Shown: positions 1 to 8,900 of the stretch, one piece after another
Layout of the letters: each line of letters starts with the position of its first letter
Numbering within the stretch: position 1 is the stretch's first letter
Assembly (NCBI GenBank): GCA_051747965.1
Contig: JBNJGS010000006.1
Span: 1 to 64,000, forward strand
DNA from: JAQIBY01 sp051747965
GTDB taxonomy: Bacteria > Bacteroidota > Bacteroidia > Bacteroidales > ML635J-15
Length of the DNA: 64,000 bases
Direction: 5' to 3'
Made by a program: the position numbers and the translations under genes
Notes under the pieces: model-generated
Databases searched by the model: none
What the model was told of the DNA's origin: nothing
The model's input: the letters and a program-made list of their open reading frames with translations, nothing else

Positions 1-65
1 CCCTGCCTGCTGTCCAGGGCCATCAGGATTTGTAACAATCGTCGTAATTTGTGCTGATCTGTCAT
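1..65 (-). CDS. N-terminal fragment of a possible transcriptional regulator (cut by window edge)
   Basis: Reading the minus strand from an ATG at 65-63 gives an open frame of 21 codons to the window edge, starting MTDQHKLRRLLQ and continuing ILMALDSRQ. This basic, leucine-rich amphipathic start resembles the first helix of helix-turn-helix or WYL-domain regulators, but too little is visible to assign a family. It diverges from the DJ-1-like lipoprotein gene, with 157 nt between the two starts. That it is coding at all is an inference. Confidence 0.45.
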   Translation of the reverse strand, partial: MTDQHKLRRLLQILMALDSRQ

Positions 66-222
66 GATTTATGAATGTTTGGTGATAAAACCCGTCATAA
101 AAGTAGTGAAAAACAGAAATCATTCAAAAGTTATGATGCTTTTATTTTCCAGTACGTGTTTCAGGTAAACAAAAACTTCATTTTTCCGTTAGTTTGATGT
201 GTAACCAAAACAAGATGAAATT

Positions 223-846
223 ATGAAGTTAAACAGGCTGACAATTACAGGAATTTTCATTGGCATGCTGGTTGGTATTTCCGGCTGCAGTGAATCTGAA
301 GTAAAAACAGAAATAGAAGAAACTTTAAAATCTGAAGATATGAAAAAAGTAGCAGTAATTACCGGTGAAGGTTTTCAGGATGCTGAAGCCTATATGCCCA
401 TAGGATATTTAACCAATCGTGGTGTTGATATTACCGTAATTGGGGTAGAAAAGAAGGAAGTAAAATCATACAACAGTGATTTCACCATCATGATAGAGAA
501 GACACCAGATGAAGTTTCAACAGAAACTTTTGATGCCCTCCTGCTTCCCGGCGGTAAAGCTCCGGCCAAACTACGTGAGCATGAAGCCATCGTGGAATTT
601 GTGAAGGATTTTTATGAAAGCGGAAAACCTGTTGCTGCCATTTGCCATGCACCGCAAATACTAATACGTGCCGGTGTTATGGAAGGCAAAACGGCAACTT
701 CCTACAAGTCCGTAAAAGAAGAAATGCTTGAAGCAGGTGTGGATTTTGTTGATGATGCACCTGTTACCGATGGCAACCTGATAACTGCCCGTAACCCCGA
801 TGATCTGGCAGCATTTTCGGAAGCATTGTGGGAAGCTCTGCAATAA
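223..846 (+). CDS. DJ-1/PfpI family protein with lipoprotein signal
   Basis: The 207-residue protein starts with a lipoprotein signal (hydrophobic stretch at about 8-18, lipobox ISGC, Cys22) and a short acidic linker. A complete DJ-1/PfpI (class I glutamine amidotransferase-like) domain follows from about residue 40. The family nucleophile elbow AICHAP is present (Cys141, His142), as is the partner glutamate in GEGFQDAE (Glu54). Members act as glyoxalases, chaperones, deglycase-like enzymes or cysteine peptidases, so the reaction cannot be named. Most relatives are cytoplasmic and about 170 residues long, which is the length obtained from the internal Met40 (ATG at 340). The lipobox favours the upstream start and an envelope location. 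The gene stands alone between a divergent regulator fragment and convergent aroQ. Confidence 0.85.
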   Translation: MKLNRLTITGIFIGMLVGISGCSESEVKTEIEETLKSEDMKKVAVITGEGFQDAEAYMPIGYLTNRGVDITVIGVEKKEVKSYNSDFTIMIEKTPDEVSTETFDALLLPGGKAPAKLREHEAIVEFVKDFYESGKPVAAICHAPQILIRAGVMEGKTATSYKSVKEEMLEAGVDFVDDAPVTDGNLITARNPDDLAAFSEALWEALQ

Positions 847-948
847 ATAAAACCAAGCATATTCATGTTGATTACAGGCCGCAGTAACATGTGGTCTGTC
901 AATTACAATACAATTCCGGGAAACAGGTATTGTGGGCTGGCAGACTTT

Positions 949-1377
949 CTACTTGTCAGTCATCAGAATTTGTTCGATGGCAAGATGGTAGGACAGAATA
1001 CCAAAGCCCATGATACTGCCCCGGCAAACGCCGGTCAAGAGGGAAGTGTGTCTGAATGACTCCCTTGCAGCAATATTGCTCATATGAACTTCAGTTACCG
1101 GCACGGAAACGGCAGCTACAGCATCCCGCATTGCCACCGAAGTGTGGGTGTATCCTCCTGCATTCAGAACAACGGCATCTGCATAGCTTCCGGCTTGATG
1201 CAGGGCATCGATCAGCTCCCCTTCAATACTGGACTGAAAGTAGCTGATTTCCGCCTGAGCATACTTTTCTCTCATGTCCTGCAAGGCAGCATCAAATTCC
1301 ACATTTCCGTAAATATTCCTTTCTCTCAGCCCTGTCAGGTTCAGATTGGGGCCGTTGATGATTTGTATTTTTTTCAT
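949..1377 (-). CDS. aroQ: 3-dehydroquinate dehydratase, type II
   Basis: This cytoplasmic enzyme dehydrates 3-dehydroquinate to 3-dehydroshikimate, the third step of the shikimate pathway. The 142-residue length is normal for the dodecameric type II family. Motifs seen: GPNLN near the N-terminus, the flexible-lid Arg18 and catalytic Tyr23 (NIYG), Asn72 in LNAGGYTHTS, and the catalytic histidine in TEVHMSN (His98) with Arg109 in the final substrate-binding motif. The ATG at 1377 is 37 nt from the divergent xerD start. This divergent aroQ/xerD arrangement is, as far as I recall, common in Bacteroidota. Confidence 0.97.
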   Translation of the reverse strand: MKKIQIINGPNLNLTGLRERNIYGNVEFDAALQDMREKYAQAEISYFQSSIEGELIDALHQAGSYADAVVLNAGGYTHTSVAMRDAVAAVSVPVTEVHMSNIAARESFRHTSLLTGVCRGSIMGFGILSYHLAIEQILMTDK

Positions 1378-1414
1378 GATTGTTAAAGATAATAATTATT
1401 GTAAATTTACAACA

Positions 1415-2341
1415 ATGAACTGGAAAGAAAGCACGGAAGATTTCGCTTCTTACTTAAAGCTGGAAAAGTCGCTGGCTTCTTCAAGCATAGATGCCTACCT
1501 CCGTGATCTGGGAAAGCTCGAGGAATTCATCCGCAATATCAAAAAACAAAAGAAAGAACCAGACAACATCAGGTACAAGGATATACAGGATTTCATCCAC
1601 TGGCTCAATGAAACGGGTCTGGGGGCCAGATCTCAGGCAAGGATTGTAAGTGGAATCAAAAGTTTTTACAAATTCATGCTTCTCGAAGATCATATCAGCG
1701 AAAATCCGGCCTCTTTGATTGAGGCACCGAAACTTTCGCAAAAATTACCACTTGTACTTTCTGTTGAAGATATTGACAAGTTGCTGGCAAGCATAGATTT
1801 ATCAACAAAACTGGGGCACAGAAACAAAGCCATTATTGAAATCATGTATGGTTGTGGCCTCAGGGTGTCAGAGCTCTGTTCACTCAGACTTTCCAGGGTG
1901 TTTTTCGATGAAGGATTCATCCGGGTAAGTGGTAAAGGTGACAAAGAACGACTGGTGCCTGTCAATCCGCAAGCGTTAACCGCCATGAAGCATTATCTGC
2001 AGGGACACCGGCGGGAGCTGGAAATGCAGGGAAAGATCAAAAAACCGGCAGAAGACATGGTATTTCTGACTTCCAATGGCGGGGTGATCAGCAGAATCAT
2101 GATTTTCAACATCATTAAAAAAGCTGCTGCGGATTCCGGTTTAACAAAGCAGATCAGTCCGCACAGTTTGCGGCATTCCTTTGCCACGCATCTGATTGAA
2201 GGCGGTGCTGATTTGCGTGCTGTTCAGGAAATGCTTGGGCACGCCTCCATCACAACAACGGAAATATATACCCATCTGGACAGGCTGTATCTCAGAGAAA
2301 ATATCATATCTTACCATCCCAGAAACAACATCCAAAGATGA
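1415..2341 (+). CDS. xerD: Site-specific tyrosine recombinase XerD
   Basis: The 308-residue protein has an N-terminal SAM-like core-binding domain (about 5-90) and a C-terminal catalytic domain (about 110-300). All active-site residues of the family are present: Arg150 in GCGLRVSEL, Lys174 in SGKGDKERL, His250-x-x-Arg253 in SPHSLRHSF, His276 in MLGHAS and nucleophile Tyr285 in EIYTHLD. Xer proteins resolve chromosome dimers at dif with FtsK. The ATG at 1415 is chosen because 69 nt of upstream open frame would add unlikely residues and run into the aroQ promoter region. The stop overlaps the next start (ATGA, 2338-2341). Size, context and absence of att or tRNA sites argue for the housekeeping recombinase, not a phage integrase. 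Confidence 0.93.
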   Translation: MNWKESTEDFASYLKLEKSLASSSIDAYLRDLGKLEEFIRNIKKQKKEPDNIRYKDIQDFIHWLNETGLGARSQARIVSGIKSFYKFMLLEDHISENPASLIEAPKLSQKLPLVLSVEDIDKLLASIDLSTKLGHRNKAIIEIMYGCGLRVSELCSLRLSRVFFDEGFIRVSGKGDKERLVPVNPQALTAMKHYLQGHRRELEMQGKIKKPAEDMVFLTSNGGVISRIMIFNIIKKAAADSGLTKQISPHSLRHSFATHLIEGGADLRAVQEMLGHASITTTEIYTHLDRLYLRENIISYHPRNNIQR

Positions 2342-3675
2342 TAAGCGTAGTTTTCCTCAGCATATTTATTTTACTGACTGTGGCTGCAGCCCTGGCGGGA
2401 GTTCTTTCCCTTGCAGAAAAGGAATTACGTGCGGCAGGCATTTTTTTTGCATTGATGCTCATATTGTTTCTGCCTCCGATTCTTTCCTTTGCCGGATTGA
2501 TTACGAGTTTCACAGAAATATTGCTACTTGTTGTTATCACAGGTACAATACTTCTGCTTTTCTTTCCCTTTCCCGGGACAAAACGTATCACAGCCGGCAC
2601 ACCCAAAAGCCGGATTGATGAAAGACAGACAATGTTTTCACGGGCAGAACTGGAACCGGGGTCTGAATCATACAGAACATTTTACAGAGATCATCCCGGT
2701 CTTGAAGAAACCGACGGCCAATGGAGAAAAAATCCGGGTCTGGGGAGCACCAACAGTCGCCACTACCGTCCCCTGGCATTTGCGTCTGCCGAAGCTTCTT
2801 TTCAGATCATTGCAAACAACCGGCAATTCCGGCACTTTAGCGCTGAGACGCATGCAGGCAAGCAGGATTCTGAAGCCACAGGCATCTACATCCGCCACTG
2901 GTTGGCTTTGCTGGGGGCATTTGATTCCGGCGTGTGCAAAACCATGGACTATCACTGGTATTCTCAAAAAGGCCGTGGTCCGGACTATGGCAAAGATGCC
3001 TCTCTGGATCATAGCCATGCCATTGCCTTTCTGCTGCCCATGGACAAAAAGATGGTAGACACCGCTCCCCATGCACCCACGATGACTGAATCGGCAAGAC
3101 AATATGCCGGTTCGGGAACAATTGCACTTCAGCTTGCTGCTTTTATTTCCCGTCTGGGATACGAAGCCACTGCACATATTGACGGGGCGTACAATATGGT
3201 ATTGCCACTGGTTGCAGCAGATGCCGGTCTGGGAACAATCGGACGGATGGGCATTCTGATGCACCCGCAACTGGGTCCGCGCTGCAGAATAGCAGTAGTG
3301 AGCACAAACATGCCATTGCCTGTGAGCAGAAAACAAACAGACAAGAGTATGCTGGATTTTTGCAGGCTATGTAAAAAATGTGCACTGGTATGCCCCTCGG
3401 CGGCCATTCCTGTTTCAGAAAGAAAAGAGATCAGGGGCAGCCTGAGATGGCAGATCAATCAGGAATCATGTTACAGCTACTGGACAAAAGCCGGAACGGA
3501 TTGTGCCCGTTGTATGGCCGTCTGTCCGTACAGTCATGATAACAATCTTCTGCACCGGTTTATCCGGTTTGGAATCAGGAACAATCAGATTTTCCGGAAA
3601 TTTGCTGTCACAATGGATGATGTGTTTTATGGGAAAAAACCTGAGAGAAAAGCTTTCAGGGAATTTGAAAAATGA
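2338..3675 (+). CDS. Reductive-dehalogenase-like Fe-S protein with N-terminal membrane anchor
   Basis: The 445-residue protein begins with three predicted transmembrane helices (about 3-24, 33-55, 58-79). A soluble domain follows that resembles the C-terminal part of corrinoid-dependent reductive dehalogenases (RdhA) more than QueG. It has the ADAGLGTIGRMGIL segment (about 294-307), GPRCRIAVVST, and two [4Fe-4S] ligand sets: Cys342, 345, 348, 352 (FCRLCKKCALVCP) and Cys378, 389, 392, 396 (ESCYSYW then DCARCMAVCPYS). There is no Tat signal and no separate RdhB anchor gene. RdhA-like proteins with N-terminal transmembrane helices are known from genome surveys, but their substrates are largely unknown. 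The gene overlaps xerD by 4 nt, so the two are probably translationally coupled. Organohalide reduction is inference; another corrinoid/Fe-S redox role is possible. Confidence 0.8.
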   Translation: MISVVFLSIFILLTVAAALAGVLSLAEKELRAAGIFFALMLILFLPPILSFAGLITSFTEILLLVVITGTILLLFFPFPGTKRITAGTPKSRIDERQTMFSRAELEPGSESYRTFYRDHPGLEETDGQWRKNPGLGSTNSRHYRPLAFASAEASFQIIANNRQFRHFSAETHAGKQDSEATGIYIRHWLALLGAFDSGVCKTMDYHWYSQKGRGPDYGKDASLDHSHAIAFLLPMDKKMVDTAPHAPTMTESARQYAGSGTIALQLAAFISRLGYEATAHIDGAYNMVLPLVAADAGLGTIGRMGILMHPQLGPRCRIAVVSTNMPLPVSRKQTDKSMLDFCRLCKKCALVCPSAAIPVSERKEIRGSLRWQINQESCYSYWTKAGTDCARCMAVCPYSHDNNLLHRFIRFGIRNNQIFRKFAVTMDDVFYGKKPERKAFREFEK

Positions 3676-3742
3676 GACAGACAGTTAATAAAATTCTGCC
3701 CCGGATTTGGGTCTGCAAATATGTACTTTTTCCCCGGGGAAA

Positions 3743-5884
3743 TTATCTGATCAGGCTTACTCTGCCTTCATCTCTATGCTCTACTCCGGCATAATCCGTA
3801 TACCTGACATACCAGTAATAAACACCTGCTTTGCACAATTTGTCACCTTTGACAAGCGAGCCGTTGTAGGTACCATCCCAGGCGCCTTCGCCACACTCAT
3901 CACAGCCACCGTCATCCACCCATTTTTCGCTTTGATATACAATGGATCCGTATCTGTCATACACGTAAAACTCAAACTCCATGGGGTCAACGCCGTGCCC
4001 GCAAAGCCGGAAACAATCATTCACACCATCATTATTGGGAGTAAATGCATCGGGTGCATAAAAAGTATGTTTATCACGGATAGTAATTTTCTTTTGGGTT
4101 GTATCGGCACAGCCATAAATATTTTCAGCAATCATTCTCACCACATATTCACCGGGATTATCAAATCTGTGCACGGGATTTTCTCTGCTCTGCAAAGTAG
4201 AATCACCATCTCCGAAAAACCAATACACACTGTCTGCACCATTGGAGACATTGAAGAACTGAATCGTTGGGTTCAACACGGTGGCACTGCTGCTACCGGG
4301 ATAAAACTCTGCTTCAGGTTTTGGTCTGATGGTGATCATGTCTTCTCTTGTCAGTTTCTTTTCACAACCAAAAGGTGATGTGGCCGTCATGCTTACATCG
4401 TAGGTACCGGAAACGTTATATGTATGCGATGGTGATTTGTCAAATGAAAATTCATCATCACCAAAATCCCAGTGGTAGGATTGTCCGATATCGGGAGAAA
4501 ATTCATTAAATCTAAAAGTTCCCGGAGGGCATGATTCATGTTTATCTACAGTAAAAGCTGCAGGAGGTAAAGGCATTACCGTCACATCAAATTCAGCCTC
4601 CACAGCCGGTGTGCTGCAGGCATCGTTTAATCTGAGCGTATATGTATCTGTGTGATCAGGATAAATGGTAAATTCAGATGCTACGATCTGATTTGTATTC
4701 AGCAATCGCATTTCATACGGACCACCATTGCCGCCTTCCACTTCCACTTCTACCTGCAGCGGTTCACCGGGACATATGCTGTCGGCGCTGGTTACTACAG
4801 ATGTGATGTTCAGTTCCGGATACACATTGATGGTTGAGTTCACAATATTTGATGTACACCCATTGGCATCAGTGGCGAAGAAATAGTAGGATGTTGTCTC
4901 TATGGGTGCCCGGGTAATTTCATTTCCATATGACAATGTATCACCGGTTTCAGCACTTATCCAATAAAAGTTATATGGTGCCGTTCCGCCGGTAACTTCA
5001 GATGTCAGGGTGGCTTCGCCGCCGATACATATTTGCCGGTTGCCTGCTTGTGTAGCATACAAAGCAGGAGGCTGACCAATTGTGAACTGGTTGGTAACAG
5101 AACATCCATTGGCATCACTGACAGTCAGGGTATAGGTACCTCCGTAATACTGCAGGGTATCATCATTTACAGAAGGATCAGGCCAGTGATAATTATACAC
5201 GAAGCCTTCGGGAGTTGTATCAACCGGAATACCGCCGTTTACCTCGACCCGGGCCATTCCGTCCATGGAACCGTTGCATTCAGCCGGTTCAGTAAAAACA
5301 CTGGTGAGGATTGTATCCGGTTCAGTAATGGTGGCGGAAGTGTCCATTTCACATCCGTGGGCATCGGTGATGGTTACCAGGTAATTATCGGGTTCAAGAT
5401 TACTGATATCGGCTGTGGCCGCACCATTGCTCCATACGTAAGAATACGGTCCGGTAATGGTGTCAAAACCTGTGGTAATTTCTCCGTCGGCAATACCGTT
5501 ACATGTGACATGATTGACCTGCATAGTAAAAACATCCTCAAGCGCTGGGAGTTCCTGAATTGTAACCGACTCAACCACCTGCTCACCGTCACCATCGGTT
5601 ACCGTTACTGTATATGTTCCCGGAGGGGCATCATAAATATCAGGGCCGGTGTCCCCGCTATCCCACTGATAATCATAAGGGGGTGTACCTTCATCAATAA
5701 ACACACGAATGGTTCCTGTTTCCCCGTGACACGCCCACTGTGTATATGCAATACTTATTTCAAGCAGGACCTCAGCACTACCGGGTTTATCATTAAAATG
5801 CTCACTCTTGGCTTTGCTGAAGCCGGCAATGAGCATCATGGAGCATATCAGGAAAATTTTTATTTCAATCAATCGCATAGTCAA
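3743..5884 (-). CDS. Secreted multi-domain protein with SprB-like and PKD repeats and T9SS type B sorting domain
   Basis: The 713-residue exported protein has a signal peptide (about 1-26, ending near FSKA), then SprB-like and Ig-like repeats (about 45-450, repeated pattern GTYTVTVTD / NGC / TITEP). Two PKD-type domains follow (about 450-600; YHWDFGD and VYWFFGDGD), then a gliding-motility-associated C-terminal domain (606-713; FYAPDAFTPNNDG to GRVSLIR). That last domain is the type B secretion signal of the type IX system, so the protein should be secreted or surface-held. The two neighbouring genes encode paralogues: the last 250 residues align along their length with the 1584-residue protein. 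Cysteines at 624, 628, 661 and 664 sit at the same sorting-domain offsets in both. A second Met (5878) is an alternative start. Adhesion or matrix function is an inference. Confidence 0.9.
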   Translation of the reverse strand: MTMRLIEIKIFLICSMMLIAGFSKAKSEHFNDKPGSAEVLLEISIAYTQWACHGETGTIRVFIDEGTPPYDYQWDSGDTGPDIYDAPPGTYTVTVTDGDGEQVVESVTIQELPALEDVFTMQVNHVTCNGIADGEITTGFDTITGPYSYVWSNGAATADISNLEPDNYLVTITDAHGCEMDTSATITEPDTILTSVFTEPAECNGSMDGMARVEVNGGIPVDTTPEGFVYNYHWPDPSVNDDTLQYYGGTYTLTVSDANGCSVTNQFTIGQPPALYATQAGNRQICIGGEATLTSEVTGGTAPYNFYWISAETGDTLSYGNEITRAPIETTSYYFFATDANGCTSNIVNSTINVYPELNITSVVTSADSICPGEPLQVEVEVEGGNGGPYEMRLLNTNQIVASEFTIYPDHTDTYTLRLNDACSTPAVEAEFDVTVMPLPPAAFTVDKHESCPPGTFRFNEFSPDIGQSYHWDFGDDEFSFDKSPSHTYNVSGTYDVSMTATSPFGCEKKLTREDMITIRPKPEAEFYPGSSSATVLNPTIQFFNVSNGADSVYWFFGDGDSTLQSRENPVHRFDNPGEYVVRMIAENIYGCADTTQKKITIRDKHTFYAPDAFTPNNDGVNDCFRLCGHGVDPMEFEFYVYDRYGSIVYQSEKWVDDGGCDECGEGAWDGTYNGSLVKGDKLCKAGVYYWYVRYTDYAGVEHRDEGRVSLIR

Positions 5885-5991
5885 TCTTCAGGTTCAACAC
5901 AATTCTTCATCAATTCTGACAACAAATATCTGCATTTCCCTGTAAATTCAAAGCATATTTTTAAAAATATATGACATTGAAGATGCGATGT

Positions 5992-8900
5992 CTATCTTAT
6001 CAGTCTGACAAAGCCGGAGTATTCATGGTAGTTTCCATAAACATCCTTGAATTTACAGTACCATGCAAACAAACCCCCGTGCAGACGTTCATCTCCCTTC
6101 ATATTGTTGCCGTGGAATGTTCCATCCCAGGAACCTTCTTTACATGTATTGCAGCCGTTATCAGAATCATACTCTTCTGTTTCAAACACGGTTTCGCCCC
6201 AGCGATCCTGCACTACCAGGTAAAAGTCATTGGGATCAATGCCATTTCCACAGACAGCAAAACAGTCATTTTCGCCATCGCCGTTTGGTGTAAATACTTC
6301 GGGAGCATAGAAAGTGAACTCATCATTTATTCTCACAATTTTGTTGACCGTATCAGAACAACCATAGGTATTTTCCACCACCAGTCTGGCATTGAACGAG
6401 CCAAAACCATCATAGATATGTACAGGTTTGTTGACATTCCACACGGATGAGTCTCCATCACCAAAGTACCAGAAAAGGGAATCTGCATTTTCGGTCACGG
6501 CGAAAAACTGGACAGAAGGATTCAGCACACTAACCTGTTCGGGTTTGGTGTAAAAGTCTGCTTCAGGTTTTGGAAAGACTTCAATCATGTCATTGATGGT
6601 TTTCTTTGTTTTGCATCCGTGTGCATCTTTTACTGTCAGGCTGACATTATAAAAACCTTCCTGTTCATATTCATGTGCAGGATTTTTCACAAAACCGAAA
6701 CCTTCATCGCCGAAATTCCATTGGTACGAATATCCGTTATCGGGATTCAGTTCGTTAAACTGCACTTCCAGCGGAGGACAACCTTCCACGATATCGGAGG
6801 TAAAGTTGTTTGGCGGAAGTTCCCACACCGGGATAAACAGTGAGTCCTGCACTGCCGGTGTACCACAACCATCGGTCAATGTAAGATACCACCACTGAGA
6901 TTCTTCCGGATGAAGGGTAAATTCTGAGGGCACAATGTCTCCGTTTTGGAGTGTCAGTGTGTAGGGTCCTCCATTTCCGCCTTCAGCATCCACATACACA
7001 GTAATTGGATCATTCTGGCAGACGGTATCCTGATTGGCCTCTACATTATTGATAGTCAGTGGCGGATTGACATTGACTGTCATCTCTGCCTGACCTGTAC
7101 AACCGTTATCATCTGTGACCGTGAGGAAATAATCTGTCGTTTCAACCGGACTTACAGTAAACACATGGTCAAAACCGGTGGTTGAGTCTTCTCCCATCCA
7201 GGTATAGTCGTAGGGATCAGTGCCACCCATAGCTTCGGCGGTAAGCGTTGTTTCACCACCGATGCAGATGGTTCTGTCATTGCCGGGATATACACTGACT
7301 GCTTCGGGGGCATCAATTTCAACCTCTGTTTCCTGACGACAATTGTGTGCATCAGAAATGGTAAGGGTATATGTGCCGCCCTCTGCTGTAATGTTATCTT
7401 CCTGACTGCCGTTTGACCAGATATAGTCGTAAGGTGTTACACCACCGGTTACTTCTACCCAGGCAGATCCATCGGCCAGTCCTGCACAGGTAGCCGCTTC
7501 AGAAAAGATATTATAACGAATGGAATCAGGTTCATCAATAAAGAATACTGTATCTGCAGTACATCCAATTTCATCCACAACAGTAACACTGTACAAACCT
7601 GAACAGATATCTTCGTAGATACGGGTATCAGATGGCCAGCTAAAATCAAATGGTTCAATACCACCGTTGATTGTCAGGACGGCTTTGCCATCACAGGAGT
7701 TGTAGCATGTATTGTCTGTGAGGTCAAGGTCCAGGCTCATTGCCGGACTTACGGTAATATCCATATCCTCAACCGGAGAAACGCAGCCATGAGCATCTTC
7801 AACATAGACACTGTAGTTGGTACTTTCATCCGGAGAAACCATTTGGGAAGCAGGACCTTGTGAAAAGCCACTTCCATCGCTCCAGAAAAAGGTATAAGGT
7901 TCTGTTCCGCCTATGGGTGTAGCCTGTAGGTTAACAGACTGTCCTTCACATATTTCAACATCCTGATTCAAAGACACCAACAACTGGCCTGGTTCTGTAA
8001 TTGTAAATGTTTCACTTACTGTACAGCCATTGGCATCCGTAATGGTAACAGTGTATTCACCTGCATTGATGCTGTTGAGCTGATAAGTGCTTGCCGAGTT
8101 GGACCAGTTATACTCATAGGGCGGTGTACCACCGGATGGGTTGATTTCAGCCATACCCGTATAATTTCCATTACAATCTACATTCTGATAAGTTGTATCA
8201 TAAACCAATTCAGCAGGTTCATCAATGGTATATTGTTCGCCGGTCGTACATCCGTTGGCATCGGTCACGGTAATTCCGTAATCACCGGCACAGATATTTT
8301 CAATTTCATTGTCATCCGAATCCCAGCTGTAATCGTATGGCATTACTCCTCCTTCTACCTCAATCTGGGCACTTCCGTTGCATGATTGATAACAGGGATC
8401 ATCTTCAGTGCTGAGATCATGTTCGAGTAATTCGGGCATTACAAAGGACATACTTGTATCCACGATATAGCCAAGTTCATCAATTTCAAGACTGATGGTG
8501 TAACTTCCGGATTCATCATAGAGCACCTGGAATGGCCCATTATCTGATCCGGCAATCACTGTACCTCCGTCAAAATCCCAGTCATAATCAGCCCAATCAT
8601 AGGCATTTCCGGTATAGACCACTTCTACAGTATCTCCATAACATGGGACCGGCCCGATCTCAAAATCAGGTGTAGGTACGTGAAAAAATTCTATAGCGAT
8701 TGTATCTGAATCGAGACAATCCGGTGCCAGGCTGATTTCAGTCCATACAAATTCATACACTCCAAGGGAGTCGACTGTTACATTTGTGTTGCCTGCACTA
8801 TCATCATCAAAACTGGCACTTCCGGGTCCTGAAATCACTTCCCAGTATCCGGTATTATCCCCTGCCGGGTCAGCATCCAGTTCTGCTGTATAGCCTGCAG

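Noticed and set aside
905..933. Inverted repeat ACAATAC / GTATTGT downstream of aroQ
   Set aside because: The stem is 7 bp, AT-rich with a 15-nt loop, too weak for a terminator without a T tract.
1415..2341. The tyrosine recombinase as a mobile-element integrase
   Set aside because: No flanking direct repeats, tRNA or phage genes; size and aroQ neighbour match the housekeeping Xer gene.
2668..3336. A 222-codon antisense frame inside the Rdh-like gene
   Set aside because: The plus strand has the iron-sulfur motifs and overlap with xerD; the antisense product has Cys/His-rich noise and no start context.
2338..3675. Annotation as epoxyqueuosine reductase QueG
   Set aside because: The glycine/proline-rich middle and cluster spacing fit RdhA better, and QueG lacks a three-helix membrane anchor. 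Not excluded without a profile search.
3729..3742. Perfect palindrome TTTCCCCGGGGAAA between convergent genes
   Set aside because: It has no loop and no T tract, so it is not a terminator; one copy of this length is not enough to call an operator.
5033..5974. A 313-codon open frame antisense to the 713-residue secreted protein
   Set aside because: Its translation is low-complexity, with no domain, and it mirrors the repeat-rich gene that has clear signal and sorting domains on the other strand.
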